From [Mycobacterium] vasticus (lineage in GTDB: Bacteria > Actinomycetota > Actinomycetes > Mycobacteriales > Mycobacteriaceae): a stretch of DNA of 64,000 nucleotides. Below, in pieces: positions 18,357-28,874 of this stretch. Each line of letters opens with the position of its first letter. The first letter of the stretch is position 1. The notes under the pieces were generated by a model, which had not been told where the DNA came from, did no database searches, and saw only the letters and a program-made list of their open reading frames with translations. The stretch spans positions 2,303,193 to 2,367,192 of the forward strand of contig NZ_CP084028.1 of NCBI RefSeq assembly GCF_020181595.1, written 5' to 3'. The position numbers and the translations under genes were made by a program.

Positions 18357-19277
18357 TCAGCGGTGCAGAACGTCCAGGGCGTGCTGCAGATCAGCCGGGT
18401 AGTCGCTGGTGATCTCGATGCGCCGCCCGTCGGCGGGGTGGGCGAAGCCCAGCGAACGGGCGTGCAGCCATTGGCGTTCCAGGCCGAGCTTGTCCGCCAG
18501 CGTCGGATCCGCGCCGTAGGTCAGGTCACCGCAGCAGGGATGTCGCAGCGCCGAGAAGTGCACCCGGATCTGGTGGGTGCGGCCGGTTTCCAGGTGCACG
18601 TCGAGCAGGCTGGCGGCGACGAACGCCTCCAGGGTGTCGTAGTGGGTGATGCTGTGCCGGCCGTCGGCGGTGACGGTGAATTTCCAGTCCCGCCCGTGGT
18701 GGCGGCCGATCGGCGCGTCGATGGTGCCGCTGGATGGATCCGGATGCCCCTGCACCAGTGCGTGATAGCGCTTGTCGACGGTGCGGGCCTTGAAAGCCCG
18801 TTTGAGTGCGGTGTAGGCCCGTTCGGAGATCGCCACCACCATCACTCCGGAGGTACCGACGTCGAGGCGGTGCACGATGCCCTGGCGCTCGGGCACCCCG
18901 GAGGTGGTGATCCGGTAGCCGGCCGCGGCCAGGCCGCCCAGCACCGTCGGCCCGCTCCAGCCGACGGAGGCATGCGCCGCCACTCCGGCCGGTTTGTCCA
19001 CCGCGACGATGTCGGCGTCGGAGTACAGGATCGTCATGCCCTCGACCTCGGTCGGGGTGTTCTCCAGCGGTGCCGGGGCCTCCGGCAGCCGCACGTGCAG
19101 CCAGGCCCCCGCGACCAGCCGATCGGACTTGCCGACAGGCGCACCGTCCAACTCGACGTCGCCGTTCTCGGCCAAAGTCGCCGACACAGTCCGCGACAGA
19201 CCCAACAGGCGGGCCAGACCGGCGTCCACCCGCATGCCGGCCAGCCCCTCGGGGACCGGCATGGACCGTTCGGTCAC
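18357..19277 (-). CDS. RluD-family RNA pseudouridine synthase (Rv1540-like)
   Basis: The 306-residue protein has an N-terminal S4 RNA-binding domain ([17 protein letters not shown]) followed by the RluA/RluD catalytic domain. The catalytic aspartate is in [12 protein letters not shown]. Further signature blocks are [20 protein letters not shown] and [22 protein letters not shown]. The expected role is pseudouridylation of 23S rRNA. It starts 7 bases downstream of lspA and forms an operon with it, an arrangement common in bacteria and present in M. tuberculosis (Rv1539-Rv1540). Confidence 0.93.
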   Translation of the reverse strand: MTERSMPVPEGLAGMRVDAGLARLLGLSRTVSATLAENGDVELDGAPVGKSDRLVAGAWLHVRLPEAPAPLENTPTEVEGMTILYSDADIVAVDKPAGVAAHASVGWSGPTVLGGLAAAGYRITTSGVPERQGIVHRLDVGTSGVMVVAISERAYTALKRAFKARTVDKRYHALVQGHPDPSSGTIDAPIGRHHGRDWKFTVTADGRHSITHYDTLEAFVAASLLDVHLETGRTHQIRVHFSALRHPCCGDLTYGADPTLADKLGLERQWLHARSLGFAHPADGRRIEITSDYPADLQHALDVLHR

Positions 19278-19284
19278 AACCGCA

Positions 19285-19851
19285 TCAGTCCTGGTCGCCG
19301 GCGCGCCGACGACCGACCGCGTCGAAGTCGAACCCGAACACCGACAGCCCGACCAGCAGGATCGCCCCGCCGACCACGGCTGGGTCGGCGACGTTGAACA
19401 CCGGCCACCAGCCGATCGACAGGAAGTCCACGACGTGGCCCTGCAGGTGACCCGGTGCGCGGAAGAAGCGATCCACCAGGTTGCCCAGTGCCCCGCCGAG
19501 GATCATGCCCAGCCCGACGGCCCACCACGGCGACACCAGCCGGCGCGACATCCAGATGATGCCGAGCACCACCGTGCTGGCGATCAGGGTCAGCACCCAG
19601 GTGTAGCTGGTGGCCATCGAGAACGCGGCACCGGAGTTGCGGACCAATGTCCAGGTCACGGTCTCGCCGATGATCGGCACCGGCTGCCCCGGCGTGAGCA
19701 TCTTCACCGCCAGCACCTTGGTGACGACGTCGGCGATCAGCACGACGGCGGCCACCGACATCAGCAGGCCCAGTCGGCGGCGCGGTGCCGCGGGCAACTC
19801 AGTCGCAGTCTCCGCGACCGGCTCAGTCGAGTCGGTTGTCTCCTCAGTCAC
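19285..19851 (-). CDS. lspA: Lipoprotein signal peptidase II
   Basis: The 188-residue membrane protease removes signal peptides from diacylated prolipoproteins. Four membrane segments are visible, starting [23 protein letters not shown]. The catalytic aspartates are in [15 protein letters not shown] (NxxDR) and [13 protein letters not shown] (FNxAD). An acidic N-terminal tail of about 27 residues precedes the first helix. It is upstream of the rluD-family gene by 7 bases and divergent from ansA. Confidence 0.95.
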   Translation of the reverse strand: MTEETTDSTEPVAETATELPAAPRRRLGLLMSVAAVVLIADVVTKVLAVKMLTPGQPVPIIGETVTWTLVRNSGAAFSMATSYTWVLTLIASTVVLGIIWMSRRLVSPWWAVGLGMILGGALGNLVDRFFRAPGHLQGHVVDFLSIGWWPVFNVADPAVVGGAILLVGLSVFGFDFDAVGRRRAGDQD

Positions 19852-19892
19852 GCCACCATCATCCCTTAATGCGCGTGCGGCATGATCGCGGC

Positions 19893-20834
19893 ATGGTGTC
19901 CCAGCGGCTCACGGTCATCACCACCGGCGGAACCATCGCCGCCAGCGCCGACGATCAGGGGGTGCGCCGGCCCACCCGGCACGGCGCGGATCTGGTCGCC
20001 GGGCTCGGCGGTGGCGGCGCCGACGTCACGGTGGTGGACCTGATGTCCCGCGACAGCTCGGAGCTGACCCCGCACGACTGGGGACGGATCCTGGCCGCGG
20101 TGCGGGCCGCGGTGGACGGCGGCGCGGACGGGGTGGTCGTCACCCACGGCACCGACACCTGCGAGGAGACCGCGCTGTGGCTGGAACTCGGCTACACCGG
20201 GGACCCCCCGGTGGTGCTGACCGGCGCGCAGCGCAGCGCGGACGCCCCCGACGCCGACGGGCCCGGCAACCTGCGCGACGCACTGCGGGTGGCCGCGGAC
20301 CCCGCAGCCCGCGGCCTGGGGGTGCTGGTGTGCTTCGCCGGGCAGGTGCTGGCGCCGTTGGGCCTGCACAAGGCGACCACCACCGACCTGACCGGTTTCC
20401 ACGGGCCACCGGTGGGCACCGTGAGCTCAGGTCGACTGCGGTTGACCGGCACCAAGATCCGGCCCCAGCTCGATGCGACCAACCCGCCTCGCGTTGACGT
20501 CGTGGCGCTCTACGCCGGCGCGGATGCGGTGGCGCTGGACGCCTGCGTGGCCGCCGGTGCGCGCGGCCTCGTGCTGGAGGCGCTCGGATCGGGCAACGCC
20601 GGATCGGCCGTGGTCGACGGGGTGCGCCGGCACTGCGCCGACGGTGTGGCGGTGGCGGTGTGCAGCCGGGTGCCGGATGCCCGGGTCGGCCCCGACTACG
20701 GCCCCGGCCGGGCCCTGGTGGACGCCGGCGCGGTGATGGTGCCGCGGCTGCACCCACCCCAGGCGCGGGTCCTGCTGATGGCGGCCCTGGCGGCGGGGCT
20801 TACCGTCGGCGACGTCTTCGAACGATGGGGCTGA
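19893..20834 (+). CDS. ansA: L-asparaginase
   Basis: This 313-residue type I/II bacterial asparaginase hydrolyses asparagine to aspartate and ammonia. Both threonine signatures are present: [14 protein letters not shown] near residue 10 and [20 protein letters not shown] near residue 85, followed by [17 protein letters not shown]. The ATG at 19893 was chosen because it begins just before the TGGTIA strand; M. tuberculosis AnsA (Rv1538c) is similar in length. It is convergent with the polymerase gene, with 9 bases between the stops. The neighbourhood lspA-ansA-dinX matches M. tuberculosis. Confidence 0.94.
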   Translation: MVSQRLTVITTGGTIAASADDQGVRRPTRHGADLVAGLGGGGADVTVVDLMSRDSSELTPHDWGRILAAVRAAVDGGADGVVVTHGTDTCEETALWLELGYTGDPPVVLTGAQRSADAPDADGPGNLRDALRVAADPAARGLGVLVCFAGQVLAPLGLHKATTTDLTGFHGPPVGTVSSGRLRLTGTKIRPQLDATNPPRVDVVALYAGADAVALDACVAAGARGLVLEALGSGNAGSAVVDGVRRHCADGVAVAVCSRVPDARVGPDYGPGRALVDAGAVMVPRLHPPQARVLLMAALAAGLTVGDVFERWG

Positions 20835-20843
20835 CCACCGTCG

Positions 20844-22208
20844 CTACTCCGGTTCGCGTGCAGCGGCGATGTAGTCCGGCCAGTCCAGGCTGTCGACCGG
20901 GTCTGCCGGGCTGATCGCGGGCTCGTCGGCAGCAAAGGTCCGCGCTCGGCCCGGCCCGGAGCCACGGGTCTCGAACCGCACCGTCACCACCCCGTGCCCG
21001 GCGCCCTGCACCCAGCCGTGGCCCAGCTCGGTGTGAGCGACGTCGTCCCCGATCCGCCAGGGTGTTGTTTCGGGTGAAACAGGTTGCGGTGCAGGCATCT
21101 CGGTGTGATCGGATTGTTCAGCCGCGGATGCTTCCTGGAACTCCAGGTCCGGGAACAAGGACTCCTGGCGGACATCGGTCAGCCCCGAGTACCCCACCCC
21201 GAGCAGCCGTATCGGCCCCACCTCCGCGGGATCCAGCAGCAGCCGAGCAGCCGCCGAGGTCAGTGCGGCGGCGTCGGTCGTGGCATACGGCAGGGTCGCC
21301 GAGCGGGTCAGCACGCTCATGTCGGCCTTCTTGAGCTTCACCGTCACCGTGCGGGCGCCGCGGCCGTCGCGCAGCAGCCGGCGGTAGGCGTGTTCTCCGA
21401 TCGGGCCCACCTCCGCGCGCAGCTGCTCCAGGGTGGTCAGGTCGGCGGCGAAGGTCGATTCGGCGCTGATCTGTTTGGCCTCGGCCCGTTCGGCCACCGG
21501 CCGGTCATCGATCCCGCAGGCCAGCCGATGCAGCGCAGGGCCGATGGTGGCCCCGAGGATGCTCGCGACCTCGGTGCCGGTCAGCGCCGCGAACTGCCCC
21601 ACGGTGCCGATCCCGAGCCGGTGCAGCTTCTCCTCGGCCACCGGGCCGATCCCCCACAGTCGGCGCACCGGCAAGCCGTCCAGCAGAATCCTTTCCTCGG
21701 CACGGCTGACCACCCGCACCCCGTCCGGTTTGGCCAGATCGGAGGCGATCTTGGCGATCTGCTTGCCCGAGCCGGCACCGACGGACGCCACCAGGCCGGT
21801 TTGGTCGAGCACGCGGCGTCGCAGCTGCTCACAGAACCGTTCGACGTCGACGCGGTCGGCTCCGGCCAGCTCCGCCGGCTCACCGAAAGCCTCGTCGAAG
21901 GAGAGTTGTTCGACCACCGGGATCACCGCGCGGACCGTCTCAAAGACCCGGCGGCTGGCCATGCCGTAGACCGCGCCGCGCGGTGGCAGCACCACCGCGG
22001 TCGCCCCCACCTGTCGACGCGCCTGGTGCATCGGCATGGCCGAGCGAGCACCGAACACCCGGGCCTCATAGCTGGCGCCGGCCACCACGCCGCGTCCCCC
22101 CGTCCCGCCGACCAGCACCGGCCGTCCGCGCAGGGTGGGACGGGTGAGTTGCTCGACGGAGGCGAAGAACGCGTCCATGTCCAGGTGCAGGACCCAGCGG
22201 GCGTCCAC
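20844..22208 (-). CDS. dinX: Y-family DNA polymerase IV (DinX/DinB1 type)
   Basis: This error-prone translesion polymerase starts at GTG 22208 ([20 protein letters not shown]) and is 454 residues long. The active-site acidic residues are in HLDMDAFF and LSFDEAF, followed by helix-hairpin-helix [17 protein letters not shown] and the little-finger domain with [15 protein letters not shown]. The C-terminal extension with [15 protein letters not shown] is typical of mycobacterial DinX (Rv1537, 468 residues). A longer frame extends upstream to 22424 but has no homology to the family and overlaps nothing needed. Identity is secure. Confidence 0.95.
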   Translation of the reverse strand: MDARWVLHLDMDAFFASVEQLTRPTLRGRPVLVGGTGGRGVVAGASYEARVFGARSAMPMHQARRQVGATAVVLPPRGAVYGMASRRVFETVRAVIPVVEQLSFDEAFGEPAELAGADRVDVERFCEQLRRRVLDQTGLVASVGAGSGKQIAKIASDLAKPDGVRVVSRAEERILLDGLPVRRLWGIGPVAEEKLHRLGIGTVGQFAALTGTEVASILGATIGPALHRLACGIDDRPVAERAEAKQISAESTFAADLTTLEQLRAEVGPIGEHAYRRLLRDGRGARTVTVKLKKADMSVLTRSATLPYATTDAAALTSAAARLLLDPAEVGPIRLLGVGYSGLTDVRQESLFPDLEFQEASAAEQSDHTEMPAPQPVSPETTPWRIGDDVAHTELGHGWVQGAGHGVVTVRFETRGSGPGRARTFAADEPAISPADPVDSLDWPDYIAAAREPE

Positions 22209-22254
22209 AACGCCTGATCCTAAGGTGAGCTCCCCTGCCGCAGCGGCAGTGAGG

Positions 22255-22602
22255 TTACTTCGAGCCGCCGCCCTCAAGCTGGTGCGGGCAATAGAATTTC
22301 GCGGCGATCGCGGTGAATCGTGCCGCGTCGGCCACGCTGAGCCCGGGGTTGGCCTCGGTGACGTCGTTGAGCAGTTCCAAGCTGGTCTCGCCGTTGGCCG
22401 CCAGCCCGCATTCGGCTTCGGCAACGGCCACGGCCTGCGCGGGATCGGCGAAGCTGATCCCGACCTGATGCAGCGCCTCGATGAATTCGGCGCGTTCCAC
22501 CGCGCTCACCTCGATGACGCCCGGAGTGGCATGCCCGGGTGCGGCAAGGCCAATCGCTGCGGCCGCAGCGAACGGGACGATCGCAAATCTCCTGAGATGC
22601 AT
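22255..22602 (-). CDS. Secreted DUF732 protein
   Basis: The 115-residue protein has a signal peptide ([20 protein letters not shown], then APGHATPG) and one DUF732 domain, a mycobacterial exported module of unknown function. Two conserved cysteines are present, in AEAECGLAA and KFYCPHQ, probably forming a disulfide. The start ATG at 22602 lies 14 bases downstream of the PPE gene stop, so it is probably co-transcribed with the two PPE genes. Function unknown. Confidence 0.85.
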   Translation of the reverse strand: MHLRRFAIVPFAAAAAIGLAAPGHATPGVIEVSAVERAEFIEALHQVGISFADPAQAVAVAEAECGLAANGETSLELLNDVTEANPGLSVADAARFTAIAAKFYCPHQLEGGGSK

Positions 22603-22616
22603 AGCGTTCTCCTTGG

Positions 22617-23978
22617 TCAGGCCAGCGCCGAGTTCGCCCCGGCGAGCACACTGTCCTCGTCTTCGAGCACGTGCACGGCATGAATCCCCGGCTTCAGGGA
22701 CAACTTGGCGACCAACTCGTCGAGGCCGGCCTGGTCGACGTTCCAATGCTGCACCACGTCGGGCGTCTGCTGCAATTGGGCGATCACCTGGTCGAGCGGG
22801 ACCGGCGCCTGGCGGTCGTTGAGGTTGGTCGACACCACCCGGGCCGCCGGCGCGATCGTGCGGGTCCGGGCGCCCGGAGCACCCAGCGCCCCACCGGCGG
22901 CACTGCCCAACGCTGCCGGCGCGAGCGCCCCGGGCAGCGCCCCCGCCGCCGGGGAGGCCGCGAGTGCGGTGTCGGGCAGCGAGGTGGCGGCCAGCTGGAT
23001 GGCCGAGGTCGCACTGGCCCAGTTCGGCGGCACCGACAGCACTCCCACCCGCACGGCGCTGCCCGCACTGGCGCCGGCGGCGCGCAGGCCGCTGCTCGGC
23101 CCACCGCCCAGGCTCAGTCCCGAACCCGACAGGCCACCGCCGAGTGCGGACTTCGGAATGGCTGTGACCGGCGCCTTGTAGCCGGCGCGGAAGTGGGTGA
23201 TCCCCATGTTGGTGCTGGCGTGGGTGGCGTTGACCCAGCCACTCTGGCCGGCGATTCCCGATACCGCGCTCAGATCGCTCTCGAAGAACGTCCTCATCTC
23301 GGGTCCGCCGAGAAGGGTGTCGAGGCCGTTCTGCCACGCGTTCGTGTAGCCGTTGGCCAGCGAATTGATCTGGTTCAGGATCTGCTGCAGGAGGTCGGGC
23401 GATGTCCCTGCGGCCGCCGTGGTCGACTCGGCACTTCCGGCGTCCCCGCGGGTGGTCTGCGGTGCTTCGGTGAACGTGGTCAGATTGGCTGCGGATGCCG
23501 AAGCACCGGCGTAGCCGAGCATGGCCGCGACGTCCTGCGACCACATCCGCAGGTATTCGGCTTCAACGGCGGCGATCTCGGTGCTGTTCTGCCCGAAGAT
23601 GTTCGACGTCACCAGCGAAGCCAGCTGACTGCGGTTCGCGGCGATCGCCGGCGGGGGCACGATCCCGGCGAACGCGGACTCGTAGGCGCTGGCCGCCGCC
23701 GTTGCCTGGGCGGCGGTCTGCTCGGCCCGGGCGGCCGTGGTGGACAACCATGTCACGTACGGGCCCGCGGCAGTGGCCATGGCCGCTGCCGCGGGCCCCT
23801 GCCAGCCGCCGCTCAGCCCGGCAAGCACCGCGGCGTAGGACGACGCGGTGGAATGCAGTTCGGTAGCCAATCCCGACCAAGCCGCCGCAGCCGCGAACAG
23901 CGGGTCAGCACCCGGGCCGGAATACATCTGACCGGAGATGACCTCCGGCGGCTGCGCTGCGAAACTCCCAAACACCAT
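22617..23978 (-). CDS. PPE family protein (PPE-SVP subgroup)
   Basis: The 453-residue protein starts with the conserved PPE domain (FAAQPPEVISGQMYSGPG, about 175 residues) including the WxG-type turn in GGWQGPAAAAMA. The C-terminal half carries VGVLSVPPNWASA, the SVP motif (GxxSVPxxW) that defines one PPE subgroup. PPE proteins are normally exported by ESX type VII systems as heterodimers with a PE protein, but no PE gene is adjacent. It is the second gene of a PPE-PPE-DUF732 run, 19 bases after the upstream PPE gene. Confidence 0.92.
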   Translation of the reverse strand: MVFGSFAAQPPEVISGQMYSGPGADPLFAAAAAWSGLATELHSTASSYAAVLAGLSGGWQGPAAAAMATAAGPYVTWLSTTAARAEQTAAQATAAASAYESAFAGIVPPPAIAANRSQLASLVTSNIFGQNSTEIAAVEAEYLRMWSQDVAAMLGYAGASASAANLTTFTEAPQTTRGDAGSAESTTAAAGTSPDLLQQILNQINSLANGYTNAWQNGLDTLLGGPEMRTFFESDLSAVSGIAGQSGWVNATHASTNMGITHFRAGYKAPVTAIPKSALGGGLSGSGLSLGGGPSSGLRAAGASAGSAVRVGVLSVPPNWASATSAIQLAATSLPDTALAASPAAGALPGALAPAALGSAAGGALGAPGARTRTIAPAARVVSTNLNDRQAPVPLDQVIAQLQQTPDVVQHWNVDQAGLDELVAKLSLKPGIHAVHVLEDEDSVLAGANSALA

Positions 23979-23996
23979 GAACGCGACCTGCTTTCG

Positions 23997-25223
23997 TTAC
24001 TTAGCGATCGGCGGGATGACGATGACGGTGGCCGTGGTGGCGATATCGGGCCCGGTCTGATTGTTGGTGACGTGCGAGATCGCACTGATGGCACGGGTGG
24101 CCCCGGCGCCGGCGGCCGCCCGCACCGGCGTTCCGACGGCCCGCCCGGCCAGACTCGACAGCGCCATCTGCCCGGCCAGCACACCCTCACCGTTGACCGC
24201 CAGTGCCGGGGCGGCCTCCAGCACGCTGGCCTGCAGTGCCACCGCGGCGGTCTTGACGGTCGGGATGGCGCTCGCCCAGCTGGTCGGGACCGACAGCGAA
24301 CCGACCAGGCCCGCGCGCCCCAACGCTCCCGAGACCGCCGCCGGTGTGGCCTGCGCACCGGTGAGCAGCGGGCTCGCCAGCAGCGGCTTCAAGGCACCCA
24401 GGATCGGCTTGGGGTTGAGCGTGGACGTCAGGTTGCCGAGCCCGTTGGCCAGGGACGGGATGCTGATCGCCATCTGGTAGAAGCTGCGGCCGGTGCTGGC
24501 GATCCCGATGCCGTAAGGCCCGTTCGCCGTGCCCATCACCGTGTTGAACGTCTTCAAGAGCGCCTGGAGGTCGCCCGACACCTGGGTGGCGCCGGGAACC
24601 TGCCCGAGCACATTGGACACGGTCAACTGTCCATTCGAGGCGGCAGCGGACTGCATCGCGTTGGTGGCGGCCGCCGACTGGCTGGCCTGACCGGTGGAAT
24701 TGGTGGTCTCCGGCGGAGCGGTGAAGGAGTCCAGTTTGGTGGCTGCCGCCGAGGAGCCGGCGTAGGCGTACATGGCGGCCGCGTCTTGGGCCCACATCGC
24801 GCCGTACTGCGCTTCTGCTGCGGCGATGGCCGGCGCGTTCTGGCCCAGGAAGTTCGTCGCGACCAACGTCGCAAGCAGAGTGCGGTTGGCCGCGATCACC
24901 GGCGGCGGCACGGTGGCGGCATAGGCGGCCTCGTAGGCCCCCGCGGCTGCCTTGGCCTGCAGCGCGGTCTCCTCGGCGCTGACCGCGGTCGCCTTCATCC
25001 ACACCGCGTAGGGGGTCGCCGCGCCCGCCATCGACGTCGCCGAGGGGCCGTGCCAGGCCGAGTCGGCCAGATCGGTGATCACCGACTCATACGACATCGC
25101 CGCGTAGTGCAGTTCAGCTGCCAGCGCCGCCCAGTTCGCGGCGGCGGCCAACAGCGGCGCCGAGCCGGGACCGGCATACATCCGCCCGGAGTTGACTTCC
25201 GGCGGAAGTGCTCCGAAATCCAT
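23997..25223 (-). CDS. PPE family protein (PPE-SVP subgroup)
   Basis: The ATG at 25223 gives 408 residues starting [20 protein letters not shown], the canonical PPE N-terminus. The PPE domain includes the conserved [15 protein letters not shown] and a SxWHGPSAT turn. The SVP motif is [13 protein letters not shown] at about residue 310. No PE partner gene is visible upstream: 238 bases of non-coding DNA separate it from the end of ileS. It is paralogous to the next PPE gene and probably arose by tandem duplication and divergence. Confidence 0.92.
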   Translation of the reverse strand: MDFGALPPEVNSGRMYAGPGSAPLLAAAANWAALAAELHYAAMSYESVITDLADSAWHGPSATSMAGAATPYAVWMKATAVSAEETALQAKAAAGAYEAAYAATVPPPVIAANRTLLATLVATNFLGQNAPAIAAAEAQYGAMWAQDAAAMYAYAGSSAAATKLDSFTAPPETTNSTGQASQSAAATNAMQSAAASNGQLTVSNVLGQVPGATQVSGDLQALLKTFNTVMGTANGPYGIGIASTGRSFYQMAISIPSLANGLGNLTSTLNPKPILGALKPLLASPLLTGAQATPAAVSGALGRAGLVGSLSVPTSWASAIPTVKTAAVALQASVLEAAPALAVNGEGVLAGQMALSSLAGRAVGTPVRAAAGAGATRAISAISHVTNNQTGPDIATTATVIVIPPIAK

Positions 25224-25460
25224 CACTGTCCCCCGCTCTGGCAACTTCGAAACATCCGTGAGTCAGGAACCAGTTAGCTCTGCTCATCTCCTGGTCAAAG
25301 GCTAGGAAGTCCGGCGAACAACCACGAACCGTCGCCGCCGAAATCGGCGCTTTCAGGGCGCCCCGAGGACGCATTCCCAACGCCGTGACCAGGGGAACAG
25401 CCGGTGAACGGACTATTAATAATCTCGGCGCGAAAAACCAGCCGTCAATTCAGTCCGTGT

Positions 25461-28400
25461 TCAGGCCTTGGCTATCGCCACCTGCACGCCGTCACCGATC
25501 TCGGTGGCGTCCGGGCCCGGGTCGCCGAAGGAGAAACCGGTCGCCAGGATCTCACCGGAGATCAACTCGGCATGCGTCTGCGCCCACCCCTGCCGCTCCG
25601 CCGGGACCGACAGGACCACGCTGATCCGGTCAGAGACCTCCAGTCCGCTGGACTTGCGCAGTTCCTGCAGCTCGCGGATCCGGTCCTTGGCCCAACCCTC
25701 GGCTTCCAGTTCCTCGGTCACCTCGCCGTCGAGCACCACCAGGCCGGCGCCGTCGGGCAGGGCCACGGTGAATTCCGGGTCGGCGGCCACCAGTTTGGAG
25801 GTGTATTCACCCTCGTGCAGCACCACCGGCCCCGCGCTCAGGGTGCCGTCGGGGTTGAGGACGCCCTCCCCGGCCTTGACGGCCTTGATCGCGGCCTGCA
25901 CGTCCTTGCCCAGCCTCGGGCCGGCTGCCTTCGCGTTGACGGCCAGCTCGAACCTGCCGTAGCGGTCGATGTCGGCGGTCAGCTCGACGGCCTTGACGTT
26001 GAGCTCGTCGGCGATCAGGTCGGTGAAGTCGGCCAGGCGTTGCGGATCCTCCACGGCCACGGTGAGTTTGGGCAGCGGCAGCCGGACACGCAGCTTGTGC
26101 GCCTTGCGCAGCGACGACGCCGAGGAGCACACGTCGCGGACCTGGTCCATCGCCGCCACCAGTGCGGGGTCGGCGGGTATGACGCCCGGCTCGGGCCAGT
26201 CGGTCAGGTGTACCGAGCGTTCGCCGGTCAGGCCGCGCCAGATCATCTCGGTGCTCAGCGGCAGCAGCGGAGCCGCCAGTCGACAGGTGACCTCCAGCAC
26301 GGTGTGCAGGGTGTCGATGGCGTCGTAGTCCTCGTCCCAGAACCGCTGCCGGGAGCGCCGCACGTACCAGTTGGTCAGCGCCTCGGTGAACTGTCGCAGT
26401 TGCTCACACGCCCCGGAGATGTCGCACACATCCAGGGCCTGCGTCAGGTCGTCGCGCAGCGACGCCAGCTTGGCCAGGATGTAGCGGTCCAGCACGTGCT
26501 GTGAATCGGTGCGCCAGACACCGGGTTTCGGGGCGTAGAGCGTCAGGAAGCTGTAGGCGTTGGTCAGCGGAAGCATCACCTGGCGCACACCTTCGCGGAT
26601 GCCCGCCTCGGTGACGATCAGGTTTCCGCCGCGCAGGATCGGCGAGGCCATCAGGAACCAGCGCATGGCGTCGGAGCCGTCGCGGTCGAACACCTCGTTC
26701 ACGTCCGGATAGTTGCGCAGCGACTTGCTCATCTTCTGCCCGTCGCTGCCCAGCACAATGCCGTGTGCCACACAGGTTTTGAACGCCGGACGGTCGAACA
26801 GTGCGGTCGCCAGCACATGCATCATGTAGAACCAGCCGCGGGTCTGACCGATGTATTCGACGATGAAGTCGCCCGGGTAGTGCGTCTCGAACCAGTCGGT
26901 GTTCTCGAACGGGTAATGCACCTGGGCATACGGCATCGAGCCGGAGTCGAACCACACGTCGAGCACATCGGGGATGCGCCGCATGGTCGAGCGCCCGGTC
27001 GGGTCGTCGGGGTTGGGGCGGGTCAGCTCGTCAATGTAGGGGCGATGCAGATTGTCCGGCCGCACCCCGAAGTCACGCTCGAGTTCGTCGAGGCTGCCGT
27101 AGACGTCGATCCGCGGATAGGCCGGGTCATCGGAACGCCACACCGGAATCGGGGTGCCCCAGTAGCGGTTCCGCGAGATCGACCAGTCCCGTGCACCGCG
27201 CAGCCAGTTGCCGAAGATGCCGTCCTTGATGTGCTCGGGGTACCAGGTGATCTGCTCGCCCAGCTCGACCATTCGGTCCCGGAATTCGGTGACGCGGACG
27301 AACCACGACGACACCGCCTTGTAGATCAGCGGATTGCGGCAGCGCCAGCAGTGCGGGTAGGGGTGCTCGTAGGTCTCGTGGCGCACCAGCACCGCGCCGT
27401 TGGCCGCGGCCGGCCCCGTGCCGTTCTTGAGGTCGGCGATGATCGGCTTGTTGGCGTCGAAGACATGCTGGCCGGCGTAGTCCGGCACGGTGACATCGAA
27501 GCGGCCCTTGGCGTCCACCGGAGTGACCGGGGTGATGCCGACCGGATCGGTGGTGTTCTTGTCGTCCTCACCGTAGGCGGGCGCCAGGTGCACGATCCCG
27601 GTGCCGTCCTCGGTGGACACGAAGTCGGCGGCCAGCACCGCAAAGGCATTGGCGGAGTCCATGAAATACGGAAACGGCGGCAGGTAGCGCATGCCCAGCA
27701 GATCAGCACCCCGGTAGCTGCCGAGAATCTCCGGCTCTGCGTCGTCTTCCAGGCCGAATTCGCGTGCGTAGGAGCCCAACCGCGCCTCGGCCAGCACGAA
27801 CCGCTGCTCGCCCACCGCGATCTGCACGTAGGTCACATCCGGGTTGACGGCGACGGCCTGGTTGGACGGCAGGGTCCAGGGCGTGGTGGTCCACACCAGC
27901 AGGTGCGCACCTTCGAGTTCGCCTTCGGCAAAACGGAACCCGACCGTCAACGCCGGGTCCTGGCGACTCTGGTAGACGTCGTCGTCCATCCGCAGTTCGT
28001 GGTTGGACAGCGGGGTCTCGTCGCGCCAGCAGTACGGCAGCACCCGGTAGCCCTCGTAGGCCAGCCCCTTGTCCCACAGTTGCTTGAACGCCCACAGCAC
28101 CGATTCCATGAACGACAGGTCGAGGGTCTTGTAGTCGTTGTCGAAGTCCACCCAGCGGGCCTGGCGGGTGACGTAGGCCTGCCACTCCGACGTGTAGCGC
28201 AACACCGAATCCCGGCACGCCTGGTTGAACGCGGCGATGCCCATGGCGTCGATCTGAGACTTGTCGGTGATGCCGAGCTGACGTTCGACCTCCAGTTCGG
28301 CCGGCAGCCCGTGGGTGTCCCAGCCGAATCGGCGCTCCACCTTGTAACCGCGCATGGTGCGATACCGCGGCACGATGTCCTTGACGTAGCCGGTCAGCAG

Positions 28401-28589
28401 GTGTCCGTAGTGCGGCAGACCGTTGGCGAACGGTGGCCCGTCGTAGAAGACGTATTCCGGTGCGCCGTCGCGGCGGGCGATGCTGGCCCGGAAGGTGTCA
28501 TCGGCGGACCAGAAGTCGAGTACCTCGGACTCCAGCGCCGGGAAGTCGGGGGCGCCGGCGGCCGGCTTCGGATAGCTGCGTTCGCTCAC
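25461..28589 (-). CDS. ileS: Isoleucyl-tRNA synthetase, eukaryote-like type
   Basis: This 1042-residue class I synthetase charges tRNA-Ile and edits mischarged valine. The HIGH equivalent is PHYGH in [16 protein letters not shown], and KMSKS is in [13 protein letters not shown]. The CP1 editing domain contains the [15 protein letters not shown] block. Length and sequence match M. tuberculosis IleS (1041 residues), the eukaryote-like form naturally insensitive to mupirocin. GTG at 28589 was chosen because the protein then begins like the homologue (VSERSYPKP). Expression is controlled by the T-box leader immediately upstream. Confidence 0.97.
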   Translation of the reverse strand: MSERSYPKPAAGAPDFPALESEVLDFWSADDTFRASIARRDGAPEYVFYDGPPFANGLPHYGHLLTGYVKDIVPRYRTMRGYKVERRFGWDTHGLPAELEVERQLGITDKSQIDAMGIAAFNQACRDSVLRYTSEWQAYVTRQARWVDFDNDYKTLDLSFMESVLWAFKQLWDKGLAYEGYRVLPYCWRDETPLSNHELRMDDDVYQSRQDPALTVGFRFAEGELEGAHLLVWTTTPWTLPSNQAVAVNPDVTYVQIAVGEQRFVLAEARLGSYAREFGLEDDAEPEILGSYRGADLLGMRYLPPFPYFMDSANAFAVLAADFVSTEDGTGIVHLAPAYGEDDKNTTDPVGITPVTPVDAKGRFDVTVPDYAGQHVFDANKPIIADLKNGTGPAAANGAVLVRHETYEHPYPHCWRCRNPLIYKAVSSWFVRVTEFRDRMVELGEQITWYPEHIKDGIFGNWLRGARDWSISRNRYWGTPIPVWRSDDPAYPRIDVYGSLDELERDFGVRPDNLHRPYIDELTRPNPDDPTGRSTMRRIPDVLDVWFDSGSMPYAQVHYPFENTDWFETHYPGDFIVEYIGQTRGWFYMMHVLATALFDRPAFKTCVAHGIVLGSDGQKMSKSLRNYPDVNEVFDRDGSDAMRWFLMASPILRGGNLIVTEAGIREGVRQVMLPLTNAYSFLTLYAPKPGVWRTDSQHVLDRYILAKLASLRDDLTQALDVCDISGACEQLRQFTEALTNWYVRRSRQRFWDEDYDAIDTLHTVLEVTCRLAAPLLPLSTEMIWRGLTGERSVHLTDWPEPGVIPADPALVAAMDQVRDVCSSASSLRKAHKLRVRLPLPKLTVAVEDPQRLADFTDLIADELNVKAVELTADIDRYGRFELAVNAKAAGPRLGKDVQAAIKAVKAGEGVLNPDGTLSAGPVVLHEGEYTSKLVAADPEFTVALPDGAGLVVLDGEVTEELEAEGWAKDRIRELQELRKSSGLEVSDRISVVLSVPAERQGWAQTHAELISGEILATGFSFGDPGPDATEIGDGVQVAIAKA

Positions 28590-28595
28590 GTCTGT

Positions 28596-28805
28596 GTCGT
28601 CTCCCAAGGGCCCGGCCCGGGGACGACGCCGCGCGGTTGCGCGAGCGCCGCGGTACCACCCCGCTTGCCGCACCCCGCCCGGGGCGCGACCGCTCGATGT
28701 CGGCTGTGACGGGCCGTCCCGTTCGGGTCTACTGGGCTGGTCCGCGGTGCGGACCGGGCCGTTCTTCCGAAGGCTCCCCGGTGATGGCCGGATCGATGCC
28801 GTTGC
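28596..28805 (-). promoter_or_regulatory. Translational T-box leader of ileS (isoleucine tRNA sensor)
   Basis: Read on the minus strand, the leader begins with a very short Stem I. Its specifier loop shows ATC, an Ile codon, at 28785-28783 in GGCCATCACCGGGG. Downstream is the T-box GGTGGTACCGCGG (28660-28648), whose TGGT pairs with the acceptor end of uncharged tRNA. GTCGTC (28627-28622) can pair with GACGAC (28601-28596), which would bury the Shine-Dalgarno GGGAG (28605-28601). This is the design of a translation-controlling T-box with an ultra-short Stem I, known for actinobacterial ileS. The boundaries are approximate. Confidence 0.9.
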
Positions 28806-28810
28806 ACGGA

Positions 28811-28816
28811 ATTCTA
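28811..28816 (-). promoter_or_regulatory. -10 element for the ileS leader
   Basis: TAGAAT on the minus strand fits the TANNNT -10 consensus and lies about 6 bases before the point where the T-box RNA should begin. No convincing -35 was found. Confidence 0.5.
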
Positions 28817-28862
28817 GAACCCCTGATCAGCCTCCCCGCCGTCAGGTCCGCCCGGTTGGCCC

Positions 28863-28868
28863 TAGACT
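28863..28868 (+). promoter_or_regulatory. -10 element; probable leaderless start at 28875
   Basis: TAGACT ends 6 bases before the GTG at 28875, and no Shine-Dalgarno sequence is visible. This spacing places the transcription start at or within a base or two of the start codon, the arrangement of leaderless mycobacterial mRNAs. Confidence 0.5.
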
Positions 28869-28874
28869 TCGACC

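Noticed and set aside
22209..22424. N-terminal extension of the Y-family polymerase
   Set aside because: The family begins at the conserved [12 protein letters not shown]; the extra 72 codons have no similarity and overlap the DUF732 gene region.
22671..25277. 868-codon open frame opposite the two PPE genes
   Set aside because: Low-complexity Arg/Gly/His-rich product spanning both PPE genes and the gap between them; no motif or start signal.
26763..28709. 648-codon open frame opposite ileS and its leader
   Set aside because: It crosses the T-box region and has no protein signature.
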